In this document: piece after piece, positions 43,207 through 51,035 of the stretch
Position numbering within the stretch: position 1 is the first letter of the stretch
Layout of the letters: every line of letters begins with the position of its first letter
Assembly (NCBI GenBank): GCA_902798615.1
Contig: CADBXL010000001.1
Span: 1 to 64,000 of the forward strand
From: an uncultured Bacteroidales bacterium
Lineage (GTDB): Bacteria > Bacteroidota > Bacteroidia > Bacteroidales > Bacteroidaceae
Direction of reading: 5' to 3'
Length of the DNA stretch: 64,000 bases
Notes under the pieces: generated by a model
The model's database searches: none
The model's input: the letters and a program-made list of their open reading frames with translations, nothing else
What the model was told of the DNA's origin: nothing
Position numbers and translations under genes: made by a program

Positions 43207-43236
43207 AAGGACGCCCTGTTTTAGGGCGTCCTTACG
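43207..43236 (-). terminator. strong hairpin downstream of the thioredoxin-fold pair
   Basis: AAGGACGCCCT and AGGGCGTCCTT with a GTTTT loop, followed on the minus strand by TTTACG. Likely terminator of the minus-strand pair. Confidence 0.65.
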
Positions 43237-43339
43237 TTTCCTCTGATTGCATCAGCAAACTGGATAACGAATCGTTATTGGGTTGTTTCCACAAAGGGGT
43301 GAACGATTCGTTCACCCCTATTATTTTAACGTGAGTTAT

Positions 43340-44530
43340 TCAAATCTTGAAATACTTCGTAATGGCAGCTTTCAAATCCTCTTGATCGCTTATTCTTCCA
43401 AGGATAGTGCCATCTGGAGAAATGAAATAATATGTCGGTCCATTTACATCATATCGCTGCATGATGTTCTTACAAGCTTTGTGGTCATTCCATTCATGCC
43501 AAGGGTCTCTGCCCCATTTCTTTTCATCCTTACATTCTTGTTCCCAGAAATATGGATCATCACAATTCACCATAAGCATATCCACCTTGTCTGAGTGATT
43601 CTTATAGACATTATTCAGAAAATCCATAGGTCTGTGTTCCATACATCCAACACACGTTCTGGAATTAAACTCTATTAGAAGAAACTTACCATTACCATTA
43701 AATTCGTTTAGATGATGCTCTTTCCCATTGTGATCATAAAGCGTGAAATCATGCATTTCCTCACCAATCCTCAGCGGAAAATATTTAGGTTGCTCAAGTG
43801 CTTGTCGCGCATAAGCTATAAACCCATCATTTTCTTCTGACACATTAAATGGGACTTTTGACAATAGTTTTACTGCATTTTCCCTTGTCTCCGAATCAAA
43901 CTTAAATTGGTGGATTCTGGATGATATTCCGGCAAGTACCTTAGCAAATACAGGATTATACTCTTTCTTTTCCAGAAATTGAATCATACACGTTACATAC
44001 TGGTATTCTAGTCTTTCCGATTCTTTTTGAGCCTCCTCATAGTCGGCAGGATTCTTCAGATATGGAATTCCACGCCTGTCATAATAGTCAGGAATGTTTT
44101 CGTCTATGTAGGAACGGTATTCGTTTCTTTCTTTTTGCAGTTCGTTGTCATTCTCTACACGCCAAGCCTCATAGTCTAAACCTTTTCCCGTAATTTTTGT
44201 TACAGTTCCAACTGATGCGTAAAATGGTAAAGAAAATGGTTTTCTGGGAGTACTAATTAGGAACTCCTCTTCATCTTTATCTTCTGGTATGTGTACAATT
44301 CGGAATTTGCCTCCAACTATAGTATCTTTATCAGACCCACCACCGAGATAGCTATCGTTTTTCTTATAACGAACCATCAATTCAACAATAGTTCCATCGG
44401 GCACACCTTCAACCTTCCCCTCTACAATTACTGGGGCAATAGGCTTTTCGTCAGAAGCCTTTGACTCCTGTGCCCATCCGCTAACCGCGGTAAGCATAAT
44501 AAGTAATGAGGTTATAATCTTTTTCATCAT
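43340..44530 (-). CDS. exported thioredoxin-fold protein with CVGC motif (paralogue 1)
   Basis: 396 residues, signal peptide MMKKIITSLLIMLTAVSGWAQ. N-terminal beta-domain of the DUF4369 kind (APVIVEGKVEGVPDGTIVELMVRY), a helical middle (~150-240), then a thioredoxin-like domain from ~250 (IGEEMHDFTLYDHNGKEHHLNEFNGNGKFLLIEFNSRTCVGCMEHR) with redox pair CVGC near 290. The canonical WCxxC tryptophan is replaced by Thr (RTCVGC). Periplasmic TlpA/ResA-like thiol reductase expected. Its paralogue lies 26 bp upstream; the last ~25 residues (from PDGTILGRISDQEDL on) are identical. Confidence 0.88.
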   Translation of the reverse strand: MMKKIITSLLIMLTAVSGWAQESKASDEKPIAPVIVEGKVEGVPDGTIVELMVRYKKNDSYLGGGSDKDTIVGGKFRIVHIPEDKDEEEFLISTPRKPFSLPFYASVGTVTKITGKGLDYEAWRVENDNELQKERNEYRSYIDENIPDYYDRRGIPYLKNPADYEEAQKESERLEYQYVTCMIQFLEKKEYNPVFAKVLAGISSRIHQFKFDSETRENAVKLLSKVPFNVSEENDGFIAYARQALEQPKYFPLRIGEEMHDFTLYDHNGKEHHLNEFNGNGKFLLIEFNSRTCVGCMEHRPMDFLNNVYKNHSDKVDMLMVNCDDPYFWEQECKDEKKWGRDPWHEWNDHKACKNIMQRYDVNGPTYYFISPDGTILGRISDQEDLKAAITKYFKI

Positions 44531-44556
44531 TCTTTAGGTTTTAGCGATTATTATTC

Positions 44557-45768
44557 TCAAATCTTGAAATACTTCGTAATAGCAGCCTTCAAATCCTCTT
44601 GGTCGCTTATCCTGCCGAGGATAGTGCCATCTGGAGAGACAAAGAAGTAGCTTGGACCTGTCTCTGTTCCGTATCTCTGCATAATATCCTCATTTGCTTC
44701 CTTAGCATTCCACTCATGCCAAGGGTCTCTGCCATACTTCGTGGGGTCTTTACATTCTATATTCCAATAATAAAGAGCATCATTATTAACCATTAGCATA
44801 TCAACTTTATCAGAATGGTTCTTATAAAGAGTATTAAGGGCATCATTTTGACGATGCTCCATACATGGAACGCAGGTTCTTGAGTTGAATTCAAGCAGAA
44901 GGTATTTGCCATTTCCGTTAAATTCCGTCAAGTGGTGTTCCTTGTCCTGATGGTCATAGAGCACAAAATCATGCAACTTCTCGCCTATCTTAATGGGGGC
45001 GTACTTAGGAAGCACCAAATCCTTTTTGGCATCTATAATAAACCCATCATTCTTTTCTTCTTCCTCCGGAACTATAGCCAATAACTTAGCAGCCTTTCCC
45101 CTTAAACTTTTATTTCTGCCCTCTAAAAAATATCTTGAAAGTTTACTGAGTTCCTTTGCGAAAACAGAACTGTATTTTCTGTTTTTCATAAAATCAACCA
45201 TGTACTCTACATACAGAGAATCTGACTCTTTCACTTTCTTTATCACAGAGTCATAGTCATCATCCTCTTCATCAATCGACCGGTGTCTTCTTATCAGATC
45301 CCAGTAGCCTGGAAGTTTCTCATCAAAGTAGGCACGATATTCATTTGCCTCTATTTGTTTCGGATTGTCACTCTTTGCTTGCCAGTTCATTAGATTAGTT
45401 CCGACACCTGTTATAGTAGCCTTTGTGCCAGGAGATGCATAGAATGCAAAATGACCATAGAGGCTGCCCCCGTTATACCTTGCAGAAATGCTATATTCAT
45501 CAACATTCTTTTGCGGGATTAGTGGATAGCGAACTATTCTGAATTTACCGTTTCTTACAGTATCGGTTCCTTCATTTCCCCTACTGAAATATGACATAGT
45601 ATTTCCAAAACGTTCTTTTACAGTAATGACAGTACCATCAGGCACACCCTCTAAAGTGCCTTCAATAATGACTGGGGCAATACTCTTTTCGTCAGAAGCC
45701 TTTGCTTCCTGTGCCCAACTGCCAATTGCGGTGAGTAGAAGCAAAAATGTGATAAAGGATTTTTTCAT
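44557..45768 (-). CDS. exported thioredoxin-fold protein with CVPC motif (paralogue 2)
   Basis: 403 residues, signal peptide MKKSFITFLLLLTAIGSWAQ. Same plan as paralogue 1: DUF4369-like domain (APVIIEGTLEGVPDGTVITVKERFG), helical middle, thioredoxin domain with RTCVPCMEHR near residue 296. The two differ most in the middle and in the residue inside the redox motif (Gly versus Pro), which usually shifts redox potential. First gene of the pair; a -7 box TACCTTTG lies ~180 nt upstream. Periplasmic disulfide reductase activity is inferred. Confidence 0.88.
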   Translation of the reverse strand: MKKSFITFLLLLTAIGSWAQEAKASDEKSIAPVIIEGTLEGVPDGTVITVKERFGNTMSYFSRGNEGTDTVRNGKFRIVRYPLIPQKNVDEYSISARYNGGSLYGHFAFYASPGTKATITGVGTNLMNWQAKSDNPKQIEANEYRAYFDEKLPGYWDLIRRHRSIDEEDDDYDSVIKKVKESDSLYVEYMVDFMKNRKYSSVFAKELSKLSRYFLEGRNKSLRGKAAKLLAIVPEEEEKNDGFIIDAKKDLVLPKYAPIKIGEKLHDFVLYDHQDKEHHLTEFNGNGKYLLLEFNSRTCVPCMEHRQNDALNTLYKNHSDKVDMLMVNNDALYYWNIECKDPTKYGRDPWHEWNAKEANEDIMQRYGTETGPSYFFVSPDGTILGRISDQEDLKAAITKYFKI

Positions 45769-45859
45769 CGTCGTTTTTGTTTTTAGTTTTTGTTTTAGTT
45801 ATTGTTTTTTAATCGCCTTTGAGGTTAGTAATCGTATCTTGAAACTCCGCTTTATGGTC

Positions 45860-45915
45860 GTTTCTGCGAACGGACTTACAACGGACTTACAACGGTATTA
45901 CAACGGACTTACAAC
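45860..45915. repeat. tandem ACGGACTTACA units (family D)
   Basis: CGGACTTACAACGGACTTACAACGGTATTACAACGGACTTACAA: four units of 11-12 bp in the 5' leader of the thioredoxin-fold gene. Confidence 0.75.
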
Positions 45916-45947
45916 TATGACGCTCATGGGCTTTCGTTTTCATGGTG

Positions 45948-45955
45948 CAAAGGTA
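45948..45955 (-). promoter_or_regulatory. -7 box for the thioredoxin-fold pair
   Basis: Minus-strand TACCTTTG; the -33 position reads TTACA, a weak match. The leader of ~180 nt would contain the tandem repeats. Confidence 0.6.
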
Positions 45956-46089
45956 ATAATATTTTTTGGGGAAAATGTAAGAAAAATGCAAAAATTACGT
46001 TATTTCCTCAAAAAAAACATTCATTCACGGCTTAACACTTTGACAATCAGAAACTTATTTTCAGAAAAGCATTTACAGAAGATAACAAC

Positions 46090-46241
46090 CTAACATATAA
46101 CCGTTAGAAAAACAAGGGACAGGGGGGTATGGGTGTCCTATGGTCAAATAATATATAATATAATAATTATTATATTATATATTATTTGGGTAAAAATACA
46201 GACTACCCCTGTGTGTGTTTTATATAACAGTTATATGTTAG
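46090..46241. repeat. family C element copy 2 with a 44-bp perfect palindrome
   Basis: Arms CTAACATATAACCGTTAG (46090-46107) and TAACAGTTATATGTTAG (46225-46241) enclose the perfect palindrome 46145-46188 (CAAATAATATATAATATAAT... and its complement). The inner flank GGGGGGTATGGGTGTCCTA parallels the copy at 23.8 kb. Confidence 0.9.
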
Positions 46242-46348
46242 ATAGCATTCCAAGCGAACTGTCTTCCGAAAATATCCCTCTGATTATCAACACCTTAGAC
46301 ATCGCAGCTAAACATTTATGCTACCTGTCGTGTTTTTTCCGCGTTTTC

Positions 46349-46381
46349 TTTGCAGTTCCCCAAAATAAATCAGTAACTTTG
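46349..46381 (+). promoter_or_regulatory. orphan consensus promoter facing the GH13 3' end
   Basis: TTTG (46349-46352), 21 nt, TAACTTTG (46374-46381). No plus-strand gene follows; transcription would run antisense into the GH13 gene. Confidence 0.5.
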
Positions 46382-46413
46382 CACACGCATGGTTGACACG
46401 GACTTACAGCTAT

Positions 46414-46431
46414 CTAACATATAACTGTTAG
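46414..46431. repeat. solo family C arm at the GH13 stop codon
   Basis: CTAACATATAACTGTTAG, followed by GAAAACAAGGGAGAGGG; it overlaps the last bases of the GH13 gene. Confidence 0.8.
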
Positions 46432-48170
46432 GAAAACAAGGGAGAGGGAGATAGGGTGAACTTCCAAACTCTTGCGCTTCTTGCCTTGATAGTCATAGGC
46501 ACGAGAGCGTCAGAAGCGAGTTCAATGGTCTGTTTTTCAGCGGAAAGAAGATCCTTTGACTTGTATTTCCCTTCCTGAATCTGCAAGAATTCCATAGCGT
46601 GTGGAGCCATTCTCACCTGCACATCCACATCCCTATCATCGAAATTGACCACGACGAAGAGCAGTTCATCCTCTTTCTTGCGCAGGAAAGCATACTGTTT
46701 GTTGTTGTCAAAGTGCTCTGACCACGGATTTACATACATCAGATCATAGAAATCGCCGTCAACAGCCTTCTCCTTTCGGGCAATCTGCATGGTCTTCTCG
46801 TGCATCTGATAGATGTATTTCTCATCGTCGGTAAGCTCATCGGAAGCGGCTCTGCAAAGCGTGTCGATGCTCCAGTAGTCGAAGATAGTGGTACGGCCGT
46901 CCTTGCCCGAAAAGCCTTCCTTATCCATACCCTTCTCACCATATTCCTCGGCTGCATAGAGCATGAAAGGAGATGATTTCATAAGCACGGAAGCCACCAT
47001 AGCAGGTATTCCCTTCTTGCCATCGCCTGCAAAGAAATCGGATGCCACACGCTGTTCGTCATGATTCTCAAGGAAATAAACCATGTGTTCCTTGATGTCG
47101 TCAACCGCTTGCCAAGCGCCTGTAATGGCTGTTGCAGAGGCAAAACCGCAGGTAACGGCACGCATAGTGTCATACATTCCCACCTTGTCATACATCCAGT
47201 CAAAGCCGGAATGGATATAGTTGCGGTATTCGGCAGGATTATACACCTCACCCATGAATAGGATTTCAGGATACTTTGCCTTGACCTCGCGGGTAGCGTA
47301 TGCCCAGAAAGCGGCAGGAACCATCTCAGCCATATCGCAACGGAAACCGTCAACGCCCTTGGAAGCCCAGAAAAGGAGTATCTCTGTCATCTTCTTCCAA
47401 GTGTCGGGGATTGGGTCGAAATGCCCGAAATGAGTCCAGTAGTCAATGCCGTAGTTGAGCTTTACGGTCTCATACCAGTCATTCATTCCCGGACGGTTGT
47501 CGAAATGGTCGTTGCCTGTGGCCTTGGCTGGGAATTCAGAATAGGCGGTGGCCTCTCCCCCCGCCCTCCCCCGTAGAGAGGGAAGTCCGATGTTGATAAC
47601 ATCGGAGTATGTGTCAGCCGATTCGAGAATGGAAGTCAAATCAAGCTCAAGACCGGGGCAATAGTAGAAATTATTCTGTGGATTGAAGCCCTGATCCTTA
47701 TCATCATCAGCTCCGAGATCAACAACGCCCTTTGGCTTGGCTATGCTGAGATACTGACGCGCAACATGGTTAGGCACGAAGTCGATGAACATCTTGAGTC
47801 CTGCCTTATGGGTACGGGAAACAAGAGCCTCAAACTCCTTCATCCTATCGTTTACGTTATCAGCAAGATCAGGATCAACATCATAATAGTCGCAGATAGC
47901 GTATGGAGAACCTGCCTTACCCTTAACAACGGAAGGGTGCTGGGTAGGTATGCCGAACTTAGAGAAATCCGTCTGAGAGGCATGACGAATAACACCTGTG
48001 TACCAGATGTGAGATACGCCCATCTGCTTTATCGCCTTCAGCGTCTTTGTATCAAAATCAGAGAACTTGCCTGTACCGTTTTCCTCAACACTCCCCCACT
48101 CTCTTCGGGTAGTATTGCGGTTTCCGTACAAACGCGTAAATACTTGGTAGATTATCGGTTTGTGTGTCAT
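46428..48170 (-). CDS. GH13 alpha-amylase-family glycosidase
   Basis: 580 residues from MTHKPIIYQVFTRLYGN (ATG 48168-48170). (beta/alpha)8 barrel glycosidase acting on alpha-glucans. Conserved regions: I FIDFVPNHVA, II GFRCDMAEM (nucleophile Asp), III EILFMGEVYNP (acid/base Glu), IV FLENHDEQR (stabilising Asp). No signal peptide, so probably cytoplasmic, with maltodextrin-type substrates. Residues ~193-206 (LPSLRGRAGGEATA) are encoded by a single arm of the family A repeat, an in-frame insertion in a loop before the catalytic regions. The stop codon lies next to a solo family C arm. Confidence 0.92.
   Translation of the reverse strand: MTHKPIIYQVFTRLYGNRNTTRREWGSVEENGTGKFSDFDTKTLKAIKQMGVSHIWYTGVIRHASQTDFSKFGIPTQHPSVVKGKAGSPYAICDYYDVDPDLADNVNDRMKEFEALVSRTHKAGLKMFIDFVPNHVARQYLSIAKPKGVVDLGADDDKDQGFNPQNNFYYCPGLELDLTSILESADTYSDVINIGLPSLRGRAGGEATAYSEFPAKATGNDHFDNRPGMNDWYETVKLNYGIDYWTHFGHFDPIPDTWKKMTEILLFWASKGVDGFRCDMAEMVPAAFWAYATREVKAKYPEILFMGEVYNPAEYRNYIHSGFDWMYDKVGMYDTMRAVTCGFASATAITGAWQAVDDIKEHMVYFLENHDEQRVASDFFAGDGKKGIPAMVASVLMKSSPFMLYAAEEYGEKGMDKEGFSGKDGRTTIFDYWSIDTLCRAASDELTDDEKYIYQMHEKTMQIARKEKAVDGDFYDLMYVNPWSEHFDNNKQYAFLRKKEDELLFVVVNFDDRDVDVQVRMAPHAMEFLQIQEGKYKSKDLLSAEKQTIELASDALVPMTIKARSARVWKFTLSPSPLFS
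47550..47590. repeat. family A half-element inside the GH13 gene
   Basis: GGCCTCTCCCCCCGCCCTCC and the following bases match the ~40-bp arm of the intercistronic elements with three or four changes (CCGTAGAGAGGGAAGTCC). No partner arm is nearby. It is in frame and adds ~14 residues. Confidence 0.85.
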
Positions 48171-48205
48171 AATTTTGGAAAACACCTTGCGGTGATAAAT
48201 ATATT

Positions 48206-48329
48206 TGGAAAGTAAATTTGCAGTAAATTAAATCAGTAAATTATATTCAATAAATTAATTTTAAATTTCTCCGTGGCGAATGCCACGACCATAATTTACT
48301 GATTATAATTTATTGCCAATTTACTTTCC
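48206..48329. repeat. nested inverted repeat between fabD and the GH13 gene
   Basis: GGAAAGTAAATTTGCAGTAAATTA...AATCAGTAAATTAT at the left and its near reverse complement at the right (ATAATTTACTGATTATAATTTATTGCC...) enclose a central hairpin CGTGGC-GAAT-GCCACG (48272-48287). Confidence 0.8.
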
Positions 48330-48368
48330 TAAAAATTAGTCAATTCCAAAGGAATTATTTTTTTCAGA

Positions 48369-49265
48369 TTAGGCGATACCACTAATTGTCACGCCCTCAA
48401 CGTCCTTGGCAATCTTTGCAATCATGCCCTGAAGAGCCTTACCAGGACCACACTCAACGAAATCGGTAGCACCTGCAGCGAGCATTGCCTGAACCTCGTA
48501 GGTCCACTTAACAGGAGCTGTGAGCTGAGCGATAAGGTTCTGCTTGATCTCTGCAGCATCAGTATGAGCCTTAGCATCAACATTCTGATAAACAGGGATG
48601 CGTGGGTTAGAGAACTCAGTAGCCTCGATAGCTGCCTGAAGCTCATCCTTTGCAGGCTGCATGAGTGGAGAGTGGAAAGCACCACCTACAGGGAGAGGAA
48701 GGGCACGCTTAGCACCAGCAGCCTTCAAAGCCTCACAAGCCTCGGCAACAGCCTCATTGTTACCAGAGATAACGAGCTGACCAGGGTTGTTGTAGTTAGC
48801 AGGAACAACGATGTTACCCTCCTTAGAGATACCTGCACAGATTTCCTCAATCTTTGCATCATCAAGACCGATGATAGCAGCCATTGTAGAAGGAGCTGCC
48901 TCGCAAGCCTTCTGCATAGCCATAGCACGCTTAGAAACGAGCTTCAAGCCATCCTCGAAGCTGAGTGCGCCTGCTGCTACGAGAGCAGAGAACTCACCGA
49001 GTGAGTGACCGCCAACCATATCAGCATCAAACTCATCGCCGATGCAGATAGCCTTGATTACAGAGTGAAGGAAAACGGCTGGCTGAGTAACCTTTGTCTG
49101 CTTGAGTTCCTCGGCAGTACCCTCGAACATGATCTTTGTGATCTCGAAACCGAGAATCTCGTTAGCCTTGTCGAAGAGTTCCTTTGCCTTTGGATTTGTA
49201 TCATAAAGGTCCTTGCCCATACCTGTGAACTGAGCGCCCTGACCAGGGAATACGAATGCTTTCAT
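48369..49265 (-). CDS. fabD: malonyl-CoA:ACP transacylase
   Basis: 298 residues, typical length. It loads malonate onto acyl carrier protein for type II fatty acid synthesis. Motifs: AFVFPGQGAQFTGMG (GQGxQ) at the N-terminus, nucleophile Ser88 in VGGHSLGEFSAL, Arg in RAMAMQ near 115, and His in VGGAFHSPLM near 200. Cytoplasmic. Not in an obvious fab cluster here; GH13 lies downstream on the same strand across a palindromic gap. Confidence 0.97.
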   Translation of the reverse strand: MKAFVFPGQGAQFTGMGKDLYDTNPKAKELFDKANEILGFEITKIMFEGTAEELKQTKVTQPAVFLHSVIKAICIGDEFDADMVGGHSLGEFSALVAAGALSFEDGLKLVSKRAMAMQKACEAAPSTMAAIIGLDDAKIEEICAGISKEGNIVVPANYNNPGQLVISGNNEAVAEACEALKAAGAKRALPLPVGGAFHSPLMQPAKDELQAAIEATEFSNPRIPVYQNVDAKAHTDAAEIKQNLIAQLTAPVKWTYEVQAMLAAGATDFVECGPGKALQGMIAKIAKDVEGVTISGIA

Positions 49266-49360
49266 TTGTTTTAATTGTTTAGTTAATTGTTTTAGCCTAA
49301 AATTAAATTATAAATTATAAAATGAAAAATGAAAAGTGAAAAATACGAGTTACGCTTGTA

Positions 49361-49481
49361 AGTGAATAGAGAATAGTGAAAAGTGAATAATACAAAATAC
49401 TGGTAGACACCAGAACGAGGTTCGCACAAAGGCGTTAGCCAGTATTAAATATTATTATCTATTCGTTTTTCACTATTCACT
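49361..49481 (+). repeat. 121-bp dispersed palindromic repeat, family B copy 2
   Basis: AGTGAATAGAGAATAGTGAA...CACTATTCACT, exactly 121 bp; it differs from the copy at 55603-55723 at a few positions, mainly in the short central block. Confidence 0.9.
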
Positions 49482-49532
49482 AAAAATACAAATCTGTATT
49501 TTATAATTTTTCATTTTTCATTTTTTTCATTT

Positions 49533-49569
49533 AAAAAGTCCCGATTACCACTAATGACAATCGGGACTT
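49533..49569 (-). terminator. terminator of the S6-S18-L9 operon
   Basis: AAGTCCCGATT pairs with AATCGGGACTT; the minus strand continues into TTTTTAAA. Confidence 0.88.
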
Positions 49570-49598
49570 ATATAATTTTCTTGTGTTTACACTAAGAT

Positions 49599-50114
49599 TT
49601 ACTCAGCAACCTCAGCTGCTGGAGCCTCAGCTACAGGAGCTTCCTCAACTGCAGGAGCAGCAACCTCCTCCTGACCCTCAGCGAGTACAGTTACAGGAAC
49701 CTCAACCTTAACCTGCTTGTGGAATACTACAGTTGCAGCATACTCACCAACAGTCTTGATATCCTTCATGAGGATCTTCTTGCGGTCAACCTCGATACCC
49801 TTCTTTGCGAGTTCCTCAGCAACAGTAGCAGAAGTAACTGAACCATAGAGAGCACCAGTAGAGCTAACCTTAGCCTCGATTGTGAGAGCAACACCGTTAA
49901 GAGCCTCAGCCTCCTTCTCAGCAGCAGCGAGAAGTGCAGCGAGCTTGTGAGCCTGCTGCTTGAGGTTCTCAGCGAGAATCTTCTTTGCAGAAGCAGAAGC
50001 GATAACAGCCTTACCTGTAGGAATGAGATAGTTACGACCGTAACCGTTCTTTACATTCACGATATCGTTCTTGTATCCAAGACCGATAATATCTTCTTTA
50101 AGTATAATTTCCAT
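49599..50114 (-). CDS. rplI: 50S ribosomal protein L9
   Basis: 171 residues versus 149 in E. coli. The N-terminal domain (MEIILKEDIIGLGYKNDIVNVKNGYGRNYLIPTG) and connecting helix are standard. The excess is a C-terminal Ala/Glu/Val-Pro-rich tail (EEVAAPAVEEAPVAEAPAAE), which is low-complexity and acidic. Last gene of rpsF-rpsR-rplI. Confidence 0.96.
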   Translation of the reverse strand: MEIILKEDIIGLGYKNDIVNVKNGYGRNYLIPTGKAVIASASAKKILAENLKQQAHKLAALLAAAEKEAEALNGVALTIEAKVSSTGALYGSVTSATVAEELAKKGIEVDRKKILMKDIKTVGEYAATVVFHKQVKVEVPVTVLAEGQEEVAAPAVEEAPVAEAPAAEVAE

Positions 50115-50139
50115 TGTGTAATCTTCTCCTTTTTTAGAT

Positions 50140-50406
50140 TTACTTCATAAGATCAGTTACATAAGGAAGGAGCGCAATCTGGCGAGCACGCTTAACAGCC
50201 TGTGCCACACGACGCTGATACTTCAGAGATGTACCTGTGATACGACGTGGGAGGATCTTACCCTGCTCGTTCAAGAACTTCTTGAGGAACTCAGGATCCT
50301 TGTAGTCGATATACTTAATACCGCTCTTCTTGAAACGGCAATACTTCTTCTTCTTTGTATCAATAGAAGGAGCAGTCAAATAACGGATTTCTGAATTTTC
50401 TGCCAT
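50140..50406 (-). CDS. rpsR: 30S ribosomal protein S18
   Basis: 88 residues. Typical blocks: [60 protein letters not shown]. Binds S6 on the small subunit. Located 3 bp after rpsF; no ssb gene intervenes. Confidence 0.97.
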   Translation of the reverse strand: MAENSEIRYLTAPSIDTKKKKYCRFKKSGIKYIDYKDPEFLKKFLNEQGKILPRRITGTSLKYQRRVAQAVKRARQIALLPYVTDLMK

Positions 50407-50409
50407 GGT

Positions 50410-50754
50410 TTAAGCCTCCTCTTTTTTAGAAAGTTTGTTACGACGCTTCTCAGCATAGAGAGATGCATACTTGTCAAGCTTAACAGTCATGAAGCGGATA
50501 ACCTTCTCGTCACGACGATAAGCAGTCTCAAGCTTTGCTACTACTGTAGGCTCAGCCTTAAACTCTACGAGGAAGTAGAAACCTGTAGACTTCTTGTTGA
50601 TGGCATAAGCCATCTTCTTCATGCCCCAGCTCTCCTCATTAAGGATCTCAGCACCATTGTCAGCGAGAACCTTTGTGAACTTTGCAACAGTTTCCTTTGC
50701 CTGCTCATCAGACAAAACGGGAGTTAAGATGAAAACTGTCTCGTAATGATTCAT
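50410..50754 (-). CDS. rpsF: 30S ribosomal protein S6
   Basis: 114 residues from [18 protein letters not shown] (ATG 50752-50754; an ATG immediately before is equally possible). Motifs [22 protein letters not shown] and [19 protein letters not shown]. It pairs with S18. The ~85-nt leader contains AAGGCCGAAATTT and could hold an S6:S18 autoregulatory site, though I do not see a convincing motif. Confidence 0.96.
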   Translation of the reverse strand: MNHYETVFILTPVLSDEQAKETVAKFTKVLADNGAEILNEESWGMKKMAYAINKKSTGFYFLVEFKAEPTVVAKLETAYRRDEKVIRFMTVKLDKYASLYAEKRRNKLSKKEEA

Positions 50755-50839
50755 CATTTGTCGAATGAATTTATTAATTAAATAATGTGTATAAATACTT
50801 TTTGCATAAATTTCGGCCTTAGCCTCGATTTTGCGGGTG

Positions 50840-50870
50840 CAAAGGTACAATTTTTTCACGAAATATCAAA
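50840..50870 (-). promoter_or_regulatory. promoter of rpsF-rpsR-rplI
   Basis: Minus-strand TTTG (50867-50870), 19 nt, TACCTTTG (50840-50847). Divergent from the rho promoter 18 bp away. Confidence 0.85.
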
Positions 50871-50887
50871 ATTTTTTCGCTTAAAAT

Positions 50888-50918
50888 TTTGCGCTTCAAG
50901 AAAAAAGCATTATCTTTG
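50888..50918 (+). promoter_or_regulatory. promoter of rho
   Basis: TTTG (50888-50891), 19 nt, TATCTTTG (50911-50918), giving a ~115-nt leader. Confidence 0.85.
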
Positions 50919-51035
50919 CACTCGATTTTCAATCCAAAGTGTTTCAAAATTCACAGTTTTCTATTTTAGAAACACAAACCCTGAATTTTTTTCGCAAGAA
51001 ATTTCTATTTGAACCAAATACATTCACATTTGAAT

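Larger units (their letters stand above)
42718..43339. other. 620-bp intergenic region with several palindromic elements
   Basis: No gene. Holds an element 42763-42892 (TAACGTGA...TCACGCTA ends, with CGGATTTATCTGATTTATCTGA-type arms), an element 42902-43100 with 17-bp inverted ends (TAACGTGAGTTCGACGA), a TGTCGC/GCGACA hairpin (43122-43139), an 11-bp terminator-like hairpin AAGGACGCCCT (about 43207-43233) and a GGGGTGAACG hairpin (43294-43320). Confidence 0.75.
45769..46427. other. 660-bp intergenic region between the thioredoxin-fold pair and the GH13 gene
   Basis: Contains ACGGACTTACA direct repeats (45865-45915) in the leader of the thioredoxin-fold gene, a -7 box (45948-45955, minus), the second family C element (46090-46241), an orphan plus-strand promoter (46349-46381) and a solo family C arm (46414-46431). 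Confidence 0.8.
49266..49598. other. 333-bp gap between L9 and fabD holding a family B element and a terminator
   Basis: Filled by an outer AAAATGAAAAATGAAAAGTG...CATTTTTCATTTTT palindrome around the 121-bp family B copy, and by the rplI terminator. No clear fabD promoter was found. Confidence 0.75.

Noticed and set aside
45860..45915. Possible CRISPR array
   Set aside because: Repeats are contiguous 11-12 bp units without spacers, and no cas gene is nearby.
50755..50840. S6:S18 autoregulatory motif in the rpsF leader
   Set aside because: A CCG-containing segment exists, but I could not form the expected stem with confidence.
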